A DNA stretch of 64,000 bases from NCBI RefSeq assembly GCF_007474605.1, contig NZ_VHKL01000001.1, positions 620,001 through 684,000 of the forward strand. The letters are read 5' to 3'. The notes below the pieces were generated by a model. It was given only the letters and a program-made list of their open reading frames with translations. It had not been told where the DNA came from and did not search any database. Shown here piece after piece: positions 1 to 8,259 of the stretch. Position 1 is the stretch's first letter, and the number at the start of each line of letters is the position of its first letter. Origin of the DNA: Rhodoligotrophos appendicifer. GTDB taxonomy: Bacteria; Pseudomonadota; Alphaproteobacteria; Rhizobiales; Im1. The position numbers and the translations under genes were made by a program.

Positions 1-1207
1 TGCGGCCGGCGATCATGTCGGCGGCGAGACGCGCAGAGCCGTGCGACATCGTCCATCCGATATGGCCGTGACCGGTGTTCATGAACAGATTGCGGTACTT
101 GCTGGGACCGATGATGGGCATGTTGGTCGGCGTCATGGGGCGCAGGCCGGCCCACATATGCGCCCGGTCGTAATCGGCGCCGTCCGGGAACAGGTCCTGC
201 ACGACCCCCTTCATGAAGGTGAAGTCGCTGGGCTTGTGGCTCGTATTGTAGCCCGCGAACTCGGCCGTGGCGGTGACCCGCACCCGGTCGCCCATGCGCG
301 TGATGGCCACGAGATTGTTCTCGTCCACCGCGCCGATCGTCGGGGCTGCCCCATGATTGCCGATGGGAATGGTGAGCGAATAGCCCTTCACCGGATAGAT
401 CGGCAGGTTGATCCCCACGGTGCGCGCGATGATCGGGCTGTAATTGCCCATGGACAGCACATAGAGGTCGCCCTTGACGTCGCCCTTGTTCGTCTTCACC
501 GCGGTGATGCCGGACGGGCCCGTCTCCAATCCGGTGACGGTGGTGTTGACCATGAACTTCGCGCCACGCTGTTCGCAGATCTTGGCCAGGCCCTGGGTGA
601 ACTTGTTGCAATCGCCGGTCTCGTCCGTCGGACAATAGATGCCGCCGGCGATCTTGTGCGCGGAATGGGCAAGCGAAGGGTCGAGCTTGACGATCTCCTC
701 GCGGGTGACGGTGCGCATCTCCTGGCCGTCATCGGCAAGGATCTTCATATGCGCGATGCCGCGTTCGAGAGAGGCCTGATCACGGTAGAAATAGAGAACG
801 CCCTTGGCATTGTTGTCGAAGGCCACGTTCTCCTTGGCGATGGTCTCATGCAGCACGCCTTGCGAATAGAGCGCCAGCCGATGCTTGCGCAACGTGTTCA
901 GCGACGCCCGGGCGGAGGTGCATTGCGCCAGGAACAGCGCCGACCACGTCCAAAGCCGGAGATCGGCTGAAGGCGTGAACCGCAGAGCCTGATTCTTCTG
1001 AAACAGCGATTTCAACAGGATCATGGGCGCCTGGGGTGACGACCAGGCAAAGGAATGGCCTGGTGCGACCATACCGGCATTGCCCCAGCTGGTTTCCTCA
1101 GCCACCGCCTCGCGTTGCTCGATCAGAGTGACTTCATGCCCATCACGTTGCATCTCATAGGCGGTGGTGACGCCCACAACCCCACCCCCCAACACCACGA
1201 CCTTCAT
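1..1207 (-). CDS. dadA: D-amino acid dehydrogenase (DadA-like), 3' end cut by window
   Basis: FAD-dependent oxidoreductase of the DAO superfamily, expected to deaminate D-amino acids to 2-oxo acids and pass electrons to the respiratory chain. The reverse strand opens with MKVVVLGGGVVGVTTAYEM, a dinucleotide-binding GxGxxG fold at the N-terminus, followed by the DadA-typical EETSWGNAGMVAPGHSFAW stretch. Near the visible C-terminal part there is MWAGLRPMTPTNMPIIGPS and a GHGHIGWTMSHGSARL segment, both characteristic of the small DadA subunit. About 402 residues are visible of the roughly 415 usual, so only the last few residues lie outside the window. It stands alone here; the next gene is divergent. 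The family call is firm; substrate range is inferred from the family. Confidence 0.9.
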   Translation of the reverse strand, partial: MKVVVLGGGVVGVTTAYEMQRDGHEVTLIEQREAVAEETSWGNAGMVAPGHSFAWSSPQAPMILLKSLFQKNQALRFTPSADLRLWTWSALFLAQCTSARASLNTLRKHRLALYSQGVLHETIAKENVAFDNNAKGVLYFYRDQASLERGIAHMKILADDGQEMRTVTREEIVKLDPSLAHSAHKIAGGIYCPTDETGDCNKFTQGLAKICEQRGAKFMVNTTVTGLETGPSGITAVKTNKGDVKGDLYVLSMGNYSPIIARTVGINLPIYPVKGYSLTIPIGNHGAAPTIGAVDENNLVAITRMGDRVRVTATAEFAGYNTSHKPSDFTFMKGVVQDLFPDGADYDRAHMWAGLRPMTPTNMPIIGPSKYRNLFMNTGHGHIGWTMSHGSARLAADMIAGR

Positions 1208-1377
1208 TCCGTAGATCTCCCTGTCGCCCTGCCTGGAAAGAGCGGATGGCATCGCGCCCAACGGCAGAATTGAGGTTATGGTGAGGCCGGCAAGGCGTCA
1301 ATCTCTTCCCCCCAATTGACTGCGCAAGAGAGGAGTGCAAGGACACGCGTCGCCATAGCGATGTTAGGACGATTGAC

Positions 1378-1713
1378 ATGGGTGGAAATGCGCTGGCCTG
1401 GGCCACATTGTTCCTGGCGGGCCTGCTGGAGATCGGCTGGGCCGTCGGATTGAAATACACCGAGGGCTTCACGCGCCTGTGGCCGACCGTGCTGACTGCA
1501 GCCAGCATGATCATAAGCCTTCTCCTTCTGGGCATCGCGGTGCGCAGTTTGCCGATCGGGACGGCCTACGCGGTCTGGACCGGCATCGGCACGGTCGGCA
1601 CGGCGATCTTGGGGCTCTACCTCTTCGGCGAGCCGGCGACGGTCGTGCGATTGGGCTGCATCGGCCTGATCATTGCGGGGATCGTCGGCTTGAAGTTTCT
1701 ATCGCCGCACTGA
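1378..1713 (+). CDS. sugE: SMR family transporter, Gdx/SugE type (probable guanidinium exporter)
   Basis: A 111-residue protein with four hydrophobic helices, the normal size for small multidrug resistance proteins. It carries the conserved membrane glutamate at residue 18 in [19 protein letters not shown] and the [14 protein letters not shown] segment of helix 3, both diagnostic of the SugE/Gdx branch rather than the EmrE branch. Characterised members export guanidinium in exchange for protons as antiparallel dimers in the inner membrane. The gene is single, and the amidotransferase on the opposite strand converges on it with a 6-base gap. I looked for a guanidine riboswitch upstream and could not support one. 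The family is certain; the substrate is inferred. Confidence 0.9.
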   Translation: MGGNALAWATLFLAGLLEIGWAVGLKYTEGFTRLWPTVLTAASMIISLLLLGIAVRSLPIGTAYAVWTGIGTVGTAILGLYLFGEPATVVRLGCIGLIIAGIVGLKFLSPH

Positions 1714-1719
1714 CGGCCG

Positions 1720-2448
1720 TCACTCTGCGGCATCCGCCATCTCGCCGCGGCCGGCATCGGCAAGCCAATGATCCATGAAGCGGGTGAGCCAGACCCTCAC
1801 GGCTGCATCATGAAGACGGCGGCCCTCGAAATGGGCGTCGCGAGGCTGGGCGCCCGGCAGCGACGTCCGCGCCACCCCTCGCGTGGTCCAGCGATGGAGC
1901 ATCTGCAGGGTGATTTCCGGGTGAAACTGGATGCCATAGGCATTCTTGCCGTAGCGGAACGCCTGGTTCTCGAAATCCGTGCCCTGGGCCAGCAGCGTGG
2001 CGCCGGACGGCAGACTGAAGCCTTCCCGATGCCAATGATAGACGTGGCTTGGCCAATGCATCAGCGCGCGGCCCTCCGCCGTCGCCTCGATGGGATAATA
2101 ACCGATCTCGACGAGACCCTCGGGATGCGGCTTCACTTCCCCGCCGAGATGGCGCGACAGCATTTGGGCGCCGAGACAAATCCCGAGAAACGGCTTCTCT
2201 TCCTTCAGGGCTTGGCCGATCCACTCCGTCTCCTGCCGAATGAACTCGGAGCAGTCATTGGCGCTCATGGGACCGCCGAAGATGACAACGCCTTCGTGGT
2301 CTTCAAGGGTTTCGGGGAGGGGCTGGCCAAGGCAGGGCCGCCGGATATCAAGGCCGAAGCCACGCTCGCGAAGCATGAGGCCGACGCGGCCAGGGCTCGA
2401 GGTTTCTTGGTGGACGACGATGAGGATACGGTTCGTCGAACTACTCAT
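1720..2448 (-). CDS. Class I glutamine amidotransferase domain protein
   Basis: A 242-residue stand-alone GATase1 domain. The nucleophile elbow GICLGAQ places the catalytic cysteine at residue 91, and FHPEIT supplies the histidine and glutamate at residues 176 and 178, so the triad is complete. FGGPMSANDC near residue 58 is the usual oxyanion-strand motif. Such free-standing proteins are often annotated as GMP synthase-like or as gamma-glutamyl hydrolases acting on polyamines or small amides. No synthase partner lies next to it, so the substrate cannot be told. The start at 2448 gives a run of polar residues before the first strand; a slightly later start is possible. Confidence 0.85.
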   Translation of the reverse strand: MSSSTNRILIVVHQETSSPGRVGLMLRERGFGLDIRRPCLGQPLPETLEDHEGVVIFGGPMSANDCSEFIRQETEWIGQALKEEKPFLGICLGAQMLSRHLGGEVKPHPEGLVEIGYYPIEATAEGRALMHWPSHVYHWHREGFSLPSGATLLAQGTDFENQAFRYGKNAYGIQFHPEITLQMLHRWTTRGVARTSLPGAQPRDAHFEGRRLHDAAVRVWLTRFMDHWLADAGRGEMADAAE

Positions 2449-2617
2449 GATGGCAACCAGTCCCGGGGTTCAACCTGACGAATCACTGGGGAAGCTGGGG
2501 ACTCATGTTTACATAGCTTCCAAGTCAGGTCGAGTGCGGTGTCCACACACCCGTAATGATAATATAGTCGCATATGGTTAATGAAGAATGGCCGGCCGAA
2601 GCCGCCGCAAATTGGCC
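2449..2617. other. Intergenic stretch, with a second, weaker terminator-like hairpin
   Basis: No gene is visible between the amidotransferase start and the small-protein terminator. At 2594-2606 the sequence GGCCGAAGCCGCC repeats the core of the strong hairpin at 2629-2646, making a 4-bp stem with the same tetraloop. It is followed on the reverse strand by ATTCTTCATT. It looks like a decayed second copy of the terminator. The rest is AT-richer leader sequence ahead of the amidotransferase gene. Confidence 0.4.
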
Positions 2618-2646
2618 TAAAGAGAAATGGGCGGCCGAAGCCGCCC
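2618..2646 (-). terminator. Rho-independent terminator of the small membrane protein gene
   Basis: On the reverse strand a perfect 7-bp stem GGGCGGC/GCCGCCC encloses a TTCG tetraloop and is followed by ATTTCTCTTTA. It begins 11 bases after the stop codon of the 32-residue gene, which supports that small gene being transcribed. Confidence 0.8.
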
Positions 2647-2656
2647 ACTGAAGACA

Positions 2657-2755
2657 TCAGGCGGACGTGATCCGATCGCGCTCATTGCGGCCCTGTCCGA
2701 GGAATTTCTTTCCGACCCATGCCGCCAAGGCAAGCATGATAAGACGTTTAATCAT
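2657..2755 (-). CDS. Small membrane-anchored protein of unknown function (32 aa)
   Basis: The reading frame encodes MIKRLIMLALAAWVGKKF followed by a charged tail of about 14 residues ending in RDRITSA. That is one short hydrophobic helix flanked by lysines and arginines, then a soluble tail. A GGAG Shine-Dalgarno sequence sits six bases before this ATG; an in-frame ATG six bases upstream directly abuts the GGAG, so the second one is preferred. The gene is followed at once by a textbook terminator. Codon use and an RBS plus terminator make it a credible monocistronic small gene. I do not recognise the family; homologues would have to be sought in related genomes. Confidence 0.6.
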   Translation of the reverse strand: MIKRLIMLALAAWVGKKFLGQGRNERDRITSA

Positions 2756-2865
2756 AGCCATCTCCGGGTTTCAGTGTGCGCGCGACGACAAGCGCGATCG
2801 GGAAAACAACGCCGACCCCCTGGCATCGTTGCATCACGCCTCCGCTAGCAGCGGAGGGCCTGAGG

Positions 2866-3702
2866 TCATGTTCCGAGCCGGAGAGAGATCTCGATGATGG
2901 CCTTGTCGCCGGGGAGGGCGCTTGGCAGGCGACGGAAAGGGGCAGCGCTCCTGATGGCTTTCAGGCCGACCTGATCGAGATCCTTGAAGCCGGAGGATTC
3001 GACCACCTGTACGCTTTGCAGCTGGCCATTGCGGCTGATCACGGCCTGAAACACGGCCACGCCGCGGCGCGATTCGCTGCCCGGGGGATAAGCGAGGTTA
3101 GCCACGATCTTGTCGCGCAACGAATTGAGATAGGGATCGCCGCCGCCGCCGGGGGAACTGCTGAAGCCGGAAAAACCGCGGCGCGGGGTGGGAAGCTCGA
3201 AGGCTGGCGGCAGATCCGGAATGGGGGCGCCCTGGAAGGCCTTGGCCATCTCCTGCACCTTGGGCTCCGTCCCGGTTTCCGATTCCCGGAGTTTTGGCTG
3301 CTCCGGCGCCGGCTTCTCGACCTTTTCCTCCTGGGGCGAGAGTTCCTGCTTGGCAGGCTCGGGCGTCTTCTCCGCCGTCTCCACCTTGGGGGCGTCTCCC
3401 GCAGGGATATCGGTTTTGTCGGTGGCTCCGCTCTTGCGAGCGAGGGGCTCGGGTTTCTTCTCCTCCTTTTTCTCTTCCTGCTTCGGCTCTTCCTGCTTCT
3501 GGGCCTCCTGCTTCTTCTCCGGTTCGGGCGGGAGCTGAACGATCTCGATCGGGATGGACGGCGGAGGCGTGTACTGGTTCTCCCGGGGCATCTCCATGAT
3601 GATGAGGGCGAGGACGGCGATGTGAAAAAGCAACGCGAGCGCGCAGGTGATCGTCCAGCGCCAGAACTCCCGCCGCCGATAAACCGGATTTCGCGGGACC
3701 AT
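2866..3702 (-). CDS. TonB family energy-transducing protein
   Basis: Inner-membrane protein of TonB architecture. From the proposed ATG there is a short cytoplasmic RRREFWRW segment, one membrane helix (about residues 15-35), then a long Pro/Glu/Lys-rich periplasmic spacer with repeated EEKKEEKKPEP-type stretches. The C-terminal TonB domain starts near GGGDPYLNSLRDKI and contains YPPGSESRRGVAVFQAVI and LDQVGLKAIRSAAPFRRLP. It would couple the proton motive force to outer-membrane receptors with ExbB/ExbD, none of which are nearby. An upstream start at 3849 would add 49 residues before the helix; the ATG at 3702 has GGAG three bases ahead and fits TonB proteins better. The receptor partner is unknown. 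Confidence 0.85.
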   Translation of the reverse strand: MVPRNPVYRRREFWRWTITCALALLFHIAVLALIIMEMPRENQYTPPPSIPIEIVQLPPEPEKKQEAQKQEEPKQEEKKEEKKPEPLARKSGATDKTDIPAGDAPKVETAEKTPEPAKQELSPQEEKVEKPAPEQPKLRESETGTEPKVQEMAKAFQGAPIPDLPPAFELPTPRRGFSGFSSSPGGGGDPYLNSLRDKIVANLAYPPGSESRRGVAVFQAVISRNGQLQSVQVVESSGFKDLDQVGLKAIRSAAPFRRLPSALPGDKAIIEISLRLGT

Positions 3703-3924
3703 GGGCTCCGGATGGACGCTTTCCAGAATGGCAACGTCGGCGGTGCTCAGATCTTTTTCCCTGTCAGTGGACAATGCTGCCTGCGCATATAGGATAATCA
3801 GCCGCAAGCTAGCAGCAAATCCTGCACAGGTCAGCCTGCGCCCGATCATCGCGCCAAGGGAAGGACCTCGCTGACATCGAGCGCTTTTGGTCCTATGCTT
3901 CTGGCTGGTCCAGGGGATGTAGAC

Positions 3925-4053
3925 ATGAAGATACTCGCCGTCATTACCGTGATGCTGCTGCTTGCAGGCTGCGAGAGCATGAAACCGAATGCGGGAGTGA
4001 GGGGTGACTCAGACCTCATGGGCGGCCAGGCAGGAGTGGGCATTGCTCTATGA
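3925..4053 (+). CDS. Small predicted lipoprotein (42 aa)
   Basis: Encodes a signal peptide MKILAVITVMLLLAGC with a clear lipobox LLAGC, giving Cys16 as the acylation site, then about 26 mature residues ending GGQAGVGIAL. GGGG precedes the ATG at about the right distance. Its TGA overlaps the ATG of the next gene (ATGA at 4050-4053), so the two are translationally coupled and probably work in the same compartment. The protein is too short for an enzyme; it may be an anchor, inhibitor or propeptide-like partner of the downstream protease-like protein. No family is recognised. Confidence 0.65.
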   Translation: MKILAVITVMLLLAGCESMKPNAGVRGDSDLMGGQAGVGIAL

Positions 4054-5120
4054 GGCTGGTGTTCGGTGCGTTGTTTTTCTGCCTCGCTTGGGGGACGCTG
4101 ACCTCGGCACGGGCTCAGCCGCCAGTGTCCTATTCTGACGCCAATTCGGGTGTCTTCCTTCGCTATCTGAATGCGCCCGAGCCCGGCGACGACATCACCG
4201 AGAGCCCGTTTCTCGCGCTGAGCCTCGACGGCGGCGAGACGCATCGGGCCATCATGGATACAGGCTCCACCGGCATTGTGGTCGCCGCGCACTCCATTCC
4301 GGACTTCGACAACCTCCCTTCCCTCGGGCCGGGCAAGCTGACCTATACGAGCTCCGGCCGGGTGATGAATGGCCAGTGGGTTTCCACCACCGCGACCATC
4401 GCAGACGCGGATGGGGCGAGCATTGTCACAAGGCCTCTCCCGGTTCTCGCGGTCACCGAGGTGACCTGCCTGGAGGACGCCAGGGACTGCACGCCCGATC
4501 CGGATCCGCGCCGCGTCGCCATGATCGGCATCGGCTTTGCCCGCGAAGGCGACCGCCAGGGCCAGAGCACGCCGGACAAGAATCCTTTCCTCAATCCCGA
4601 TGTCGGCGACAGGACTCTGCATCAGGGCTACGTGGTGACCCGGGAAGGCGTTCACGTAGGCTTGACCGCGGCCAACACTGGCGGCGGCTTCGCCTATAGC
4701 AAGCTGCAGCGTCAGGAGACCATCGAGGACTGGGCAGCGGCGCCCATGTGCGTCGACGTCGATGACACCCCCGCCGGCTGCGGCACGATCCTTGTCGATA
4801 CCGGAGTCACCCGCATGTTTCTGGGTCTGGCCGAAGGGTCGGCCCCGCCCATGGGGGACGGGGGTCGTCTGGCCGATGGGACGAAGCTGGCCTTCTACGT
4901 GCCGGAAAAAGCCGATTCTGTGGCCCGTTATTCATTCACTTTGGGGGAGGACGGCAATCCGCTCGCACCGCGGGCCGTCATCTTGACGCGGCCGCGGGCC
5001 GCCGCCTTCGTGAACACGACCGTCTATTTTCTCAATGGTTTCGACTATCTGTTCGATGCCGAGGCTGGTTACGTCGCCTTCCGCTGGACGGGCCACGCGC
5101 TCGGAGCGACCGGTCAGTGA
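4050..5120 (+). CDS. Secreted pepsin-like aspartic protease (two-lobed, A1-like)
   Basis: A 356-residue exported protein with a signal peptide ending near ARAQ (residue 23). It has two catalytic-type motifs, AIMDTGSTG with Asp70 and ILVDTGVT with Asp250, about 180 residues apart as in pepsins. Between them, LTYTSSGRVMNG resembles the pepsin flap including the flap tyrosine (Tyr99), and AMIGIGFAR resembles the hydrophobic-hydrophobic-Gly motif that closes the first lobe. Length matches family A1, which is rare in bacteria. Four cysteines (C140, C147, C234, C244) could form disulfides. It is coupled to the small lipoprotein gene upstream. Proteolytic activity is inferred; the second motif DTGV lacks the usual Ser/Thr after Gly, so activity or specificity may differ. 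Confidence 0.65.
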   Translation: MRLVFGALFFCLAWGTLTSARAQPPVSYSDANSGVFLRYLNAPEPGDDITESPFLALSLDGGETHRAIMDTGSTGIVVAAHSIPDFDNLPSLGPGKLTYTSSGRVMNGQWVSTTATIADADGASIVTRPLPVLAVTEVTCLEDARDCTPDPDPRRVAMIGIGFAREGDRQGQSTPDKNPFLNPDVGDRTLHQGYVVTREGVHVGLTAANTGGGFAYSKLQRQETIEDWAAAPMCVDVDDTPAGCGTILVDTGVTRMFLGLAEGSAPPMGDGGRLADGTKLAFYVPEKADSVARYSFTLGEDGNPLAPRAVILTRPRAAAFVNTTVYFLNGFDYLFDAEAGYVAFRWTGHALGATGQ

Positions 5121-5240
5121 CGATGCCTGCCACTTTTGGACGAGTTGGTCTCCGCCGAAAAAGCTGGTATGCGCTTAATTCACGCCAGCAATAACGAAAA
5201 GAAGCATCGGCGCAGCCTAGGGTTTTGAGAGGGTGTGTTC

Positions 5241-5780
5241 ATGGAGCCCCTGCTGGTCATCAGCCGCGGCATCGATCGGCTGACCGCGGGATTCGCCGTC
5301 ATTGCGTTTTATCTGGTGTTGTTTGCGGTGCTGATCAGCGCCGGCAATGCCACGGTGCGCTATCTCTTCAACTACAGCTCCAATGCCTTCCTCGAAATCC
5401 AATGGTACATGTTTGCCGGCATCGTGATGCTGGGAACGGCCTACACCTTCCAGAAGAATGGGCATGTCCGCGTGGACTTGCTCTATTCCGCACTCAGCGA
5501 TCGCGGCCGCCTCTATATCGATATCTTCGGGATCCTGGTCTTCCTCATACCGGTTGTCGGCTACCTGATTTATCTGACGGTTCCGTTCTTCGTGAACTCC
5601 CTCAATAGCGGGGAGGTGTCGATGAATGCGGGCGGCTTGGTGCTATGGCCCGCAAAGCTCATGCTGCCCCTGGGCTTCATTCTGCTGGAACTTCAGGCGA
5701 TCTCCGAACTGATCAAGCGTCTCAGTGCGCTGCAAGGCGTCATCACCGTCGATACTACTTACGAGAAGCCGCTCCAGTAA
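5241..5780 (+). CDS. TRAP transporter small permease (DctQ family)
   Basis: A 179-residue protein with four hydrophobic helices, the standard DctQ size. The motif FLEIQWYMFAGIVMLGTAY followed by NGHVRVDLLY is the family signature around helix 2. It forms the small membrane subunit of a tripartite ATP-independent periplasmic transporter with the large permease encoded 40 bases downstream. The ATG at 5241 has GAGAGGG seven bases ahead; a GTG two codons upstream is less likely. No solute-binding protein gene is adjacent; a candidate is at 60788-61894. The large permease branch suggests an organic or keto acid as substrate. Confidence 0.9.
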   Translation: MEPLLVISRGIDRLTAGFAVIAFYLVLFAVLISAGNATVRYLFNYSSNAFLEIQWYMFAGIVMLGTAYTFQKNGHVRVDLLYSALSDRGRLYIDIFGILVFLIPVVGYLIYLTVPFFVNSLNSGEVSMNAGGLVLWPAKLMLPLGFILLELQAISELIKRLSALQGVITVDTTYEKPLQ

Positions 5781-5820
5781 GCGGCCGACAAAGGGAACGT
5801 TCGAGGGAAGAGAAGCGTGC

Positions 5821-7437
5821 ATGTTTGAATATGGGGTCATGCCCCCGCTGATGTTTGCGGGGCTCATCGTCTTTTTGATCATCGGCTTCCCCGTCGCCTT
5901 TTCTCTGGCGGCAGCGGGTCTCTTCTTCGGCTTCATCGGCATCCTCACGGGACATTTCGATGCGGTCTTCCTGCAAGCCCTGCCCCTCCGCTTCTTCGGG
6001 ACCCTGTCGAACGACCTGCTGCTGGCGATCCCGTTCTTCACCTTCATGGGCGCCATTCTCGAGCGCTGCGGCCTCGCCGAGGATCTCCTGGAAGGGGCAG
6101 GTCAGCTGTTTGGACCGCTGCCGGGTGGCCTTGCCTATGCGGTCGTCTTCGTCGGAGCCATCCTCGGCGCCGTGACAGGGACGGTGGCGGCCTCGGTGAT
6201 CGCCATGGGTGTGGTCTCCCTGCCGATCATGATCCGTTATAACTACAACATGCGGGTGGCGACGGGGGTCATCGCCGCGTCCGGCACGATCGCGCAGCTG
6301 ATCCCGCCCTCCCTCGTTCTGATCATCCTGGCAGACCAGCTCGGCCGCTCCGTCGGCGACATGTATGCAGGGGCCGTCGGGCCGTCGATCCTGCAGGTCG
6401 TCTTGTTCCTGCTCTTCATCCTCGGAATGTCCATCGTCCGTCCCCAGTTCATGCCGCCCATTCCCAAATCCGCCCGCACGGAGGAGAGCTGGCGGCTGGT
6501 GCTGAAGGTTGCCAAGGGAATCGTCCCGTCGCTGGCCCTCATGTTCCTGGTGCTGGGGACGATCTTCCTGGGCCTTGCGACGCCGACCGAAGCCGGCGCC
6601 ATGGGTGCGACCGGCGCGCTGGTGCTGGCGGCCGCCCATCGACGGCTCACATGGCCCCTGGTGCGGCAAGGGATGGAATCGACCACCCGCATCACCGCCA
6701 TGGTGCTGTTCATCCTGATCGGCTCGACCGTCTTCAGCCTGGTGTTCCAGGGCATGGATGGCGGTCACTGGATTCAGTATCTGCTGTCGTCATTGCCCGG
6801 CGGTGTCCTCGGCTTCCTCATCTTCGTCAACGTCTTCATCTTCTTCCTCGCCTTCTTTCTGGACTTCTTCGAGATCGCGTTCATCGTCATCCCGCTGCTG
6901 GTGCCGGCGGCCGTGGCGCTGGACATTGATCTCGTCTGGTTCGGCGTGCTGCTCTGCGTGAATCTGCAGACCTCCTTCATGCACCCGCCCTTCGGCTTCG
7001 CCCTCTTTTACCTCCGCGGCATCGCACCCCCGGTCGTGAAGACCTCCGACATCTATATGGGCGCGATCCCCTGGGTCGGACTGCAGCTCATCTTGGTCGC
7101 CATTGTGATCATCTGGCCGGAGACGGTGACCCACTGGATCAAGAAGGAACGGCTGGTCGACCCCAGCACCATCCAGCTCAACGTCCCCATGCCGGGGGCG
7201 GGCAGCGTCAATCCCTATGCACCGCCCCAGCAGCCGAGCTTCGGTGCCCCGAGTGGCGGGACGACGCCTCCGGCTCCGAGCTTTGGTGCTCCCAGCGGCA
7301 CGACGCCGCCCCCGGCTCCGAGCTTCGGTGCTCCCAGCAGCGGGACGACGCCCCCGGCTCCCAGCTTCGGCGCTCCGCAGCCGCAGCCGCAGCCTTTGCC
7401 CCAACCCAGCTTCGGAGCCCCGGCGCCGCAACAGTAA
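5821..7437 (+). CDS. TRAP transporter large permease (DctM family) with PSFGAP-repeat tail
   Basis: Large permease subunit, Na+-coupled import, inner membrane. About 445 residues show the DctM fold with roughly 12 to 14 hydrophobic segments, including the conserved GAILGAVTGTVAASVIAMG, ATPTEAGAMGA and TSFMHPPFGFALFYLRG motifs. After LVDPSTIQLNV comes an unusual hydrophilic tail of about 90 residues containing five PSFGAP units separated by Gly/Ser/Thr/Pro linkers, ending in APAPQQ. Normal DctM proteins stop where this tail begins. Tail DNA is itself a repeat of roughly 50 bases, so it probably grew by slippage or unequal exchange. The ATG at 5821 starts at the first membrane helix and follows a GAGGGAAGAGAAG purine stretch. 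Confidence 0.9.
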   Translation: MFEYGVMPPLMFAGLIVFLIIGFPVAFSLAAAGLFFGFIGILTGHFDAVFLQALPLRFFGTLSNDLLLAIPFFTFMGAILERCGLAEDLLEGAGQLFGPLPGGLAYAVVFVGAILGAVTGTVAASVIAMGVVSLPIMIRYNYNMRVATGVIAASGTIAQLIPPSLVLIILADQLGRSVGDMYAGAVGPSILQVVLFLLFILGMSIVRPQFMPPIPKSARTEESWRLVLKVAKGIVPSLALMFLVLGTIFLGLATPTEAGAMGATGALVLAAAHRRLTWPLVRQGMESTTRITAMVLFILIGSTVFSLVFQGMDGGHWIQYLLSSLPGGVLGFLIFVNVFIFFLAFFLDFFEIAFIVIPLLVPAAVALDIDLVWFGVLLCVNLQTSFMHPPFGFALFYLRGIAPPVVKTSDIYMGAIPWVGLQLILVAIVIIWPETVTHWIKKERLVDPSTIQLNVPMPGAGSVNPYAPPQQPSFGAPSGGTTPPAPSFGAPSGTTPPPAPSFGAPSSGTTPPAPSFGAPQPQPQPLPQPSFGAPAPQQ

Positions 7438-7439
7438 AA

Positions 7440-7466
7440 GGGCGTGTGGTGGTCGACCACACGCCC
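7440..7466. terminator. Strong hairpin between convergent dctM-like and BI-1 genes
   Basis: An 11-bp perfect stem GGGCGTGTGGT/ACCACACGCCC closes a 5-base loop. On the reverse strand it is followed by CTTTTAC, so it best serves the BI-1 gene. It also begins two bases after the permease stop codon. A second GC stem (GGGGGGC/GCCCCCC) lies at 7490-7508 without a T run. Confidence 0.65.
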
Positions 7467-7514
7467 TCGGTTCATGGACGAGGAAGGCTGGGGGGCTTGA
7501 CGCCCCCCGCGGGA

Positions 7515-8237
7515 TTATTCCCGCTCGCCGGTGAAGTTCAGCAGCAGCTGGAAGATGTTCACGAAGTTCAGATAGAGCGAGAAGGCTCCGAACACGGCCA
7601 TCTTCTGGCGCGATTCCGCATCGAAATTCTCGGCATACTGCTCCTTGATCCGCTGCGTATCCCAGGCGGTGAGCCCGACAAACACGAGGATGCCGATCAC
7701 CGAGACGACGAATTGGACCGCACTCGACTGCAGGAACAGGTTCACCAGACTGGCGATGACCACGCCGATCAGGCCCATGATGAGGAGCGAGCCGAATTTC
7801 GACAGGTCCGCCTTCGTCGTGTAGCCATAGAGGCTGGTGGCCCCGAACATGGCGGCCGCGATGAAGAATGTGCGGGCGATGCTGTTCCCGGTGAAGACCA
7901 GGAAGATCGACGCCATGGACAAGCCCATCACGCCGCAGAAGGCCCAGAACATCATCTGTGCGGAAGAAGCGGACATCTTCTCGATGCGGAAAGAGAAGAA
8001 CAGCACGAAAGCGAGAGGCGCCAGCATCACCACCCATTTGAGCGGGGACTGGAAGATCGGCACATAGAGGGCCGGCGTATTGCCGACCACGAAGGCGACG
8101 ATGCCGGTGAGCACCAGGCCCAGCGCCATGTAGTTGTAGACGCGCAGCATATGCTGGCGCAGGCCCTCGTCGAAGAGGGCAGCGTCGACGCGCGGCGTCG
8201 CGTTCGACCGGCCGAAGCCGTAGTTGGGTGTGTTCAT
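7515..8237 (-). CDS. Bax inhibitor-1/YccA family inner-membrane protein
   Basis: A 240-residue protein with seven hydrophobic segments and a short polar N-terminus (MNTPNYGFGRSNATP). LRQHMLRVYNYMALGLVLTG is the classic start of the BI-1 domain, and GLTAWDTQRIK near the C-terminus holds the paired acidic region linked to pH-dependent calcium leak in the structurally studied bacterial homologue. Bacterial members are linked to quality control with FtsH (YccA) or to ion leak; which applies here cannot be told. It is transcribed alone toward the shared terminator at 7440-7466. The family is certain. Confidence 0.92.
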   Translation of the reverse strand: MNTPNYGFGRSNATPRVDAALFDEGLRQHMLRVYNYMALGLVLTGIVAFVVGNTPALYVPIFQSPLKWVVMLAPLAFVLFFSFRIEKMSASSAQMMFWAFCGVMGLSMASIFLVFTGNSIARTFFIAAAMFGATSLYGYTTKADLSKFGSLLIMGLIGVVIASLVNLFLQSSAVQFVVSVIGILVFVGLTAWDTQRIKEQYAENFDAESRQKMAVFGAFSLYLNFVNIFQLLLNFTGERE

Positions 8238-8259
8238 GTCAGCTCGTCTCCATCACAGG

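Noticed and set aside
1330-1377. Possible guanidine-II (mini-ykkC) riboswitch before the SMR gene
   Set aside because: ACG-containing loops are present (GACACGCGTC and AGGACGATT), but the stems are only about three pairs or rely on G-T pairs, and the paired ACGR loops of the class are not both present.
3846-4655. Reverse-strand frame opposite the pepsin-like gene
   Set aside because: No signal or domain is seen, and it overlaps two real plus-strand genes with a coupled start.
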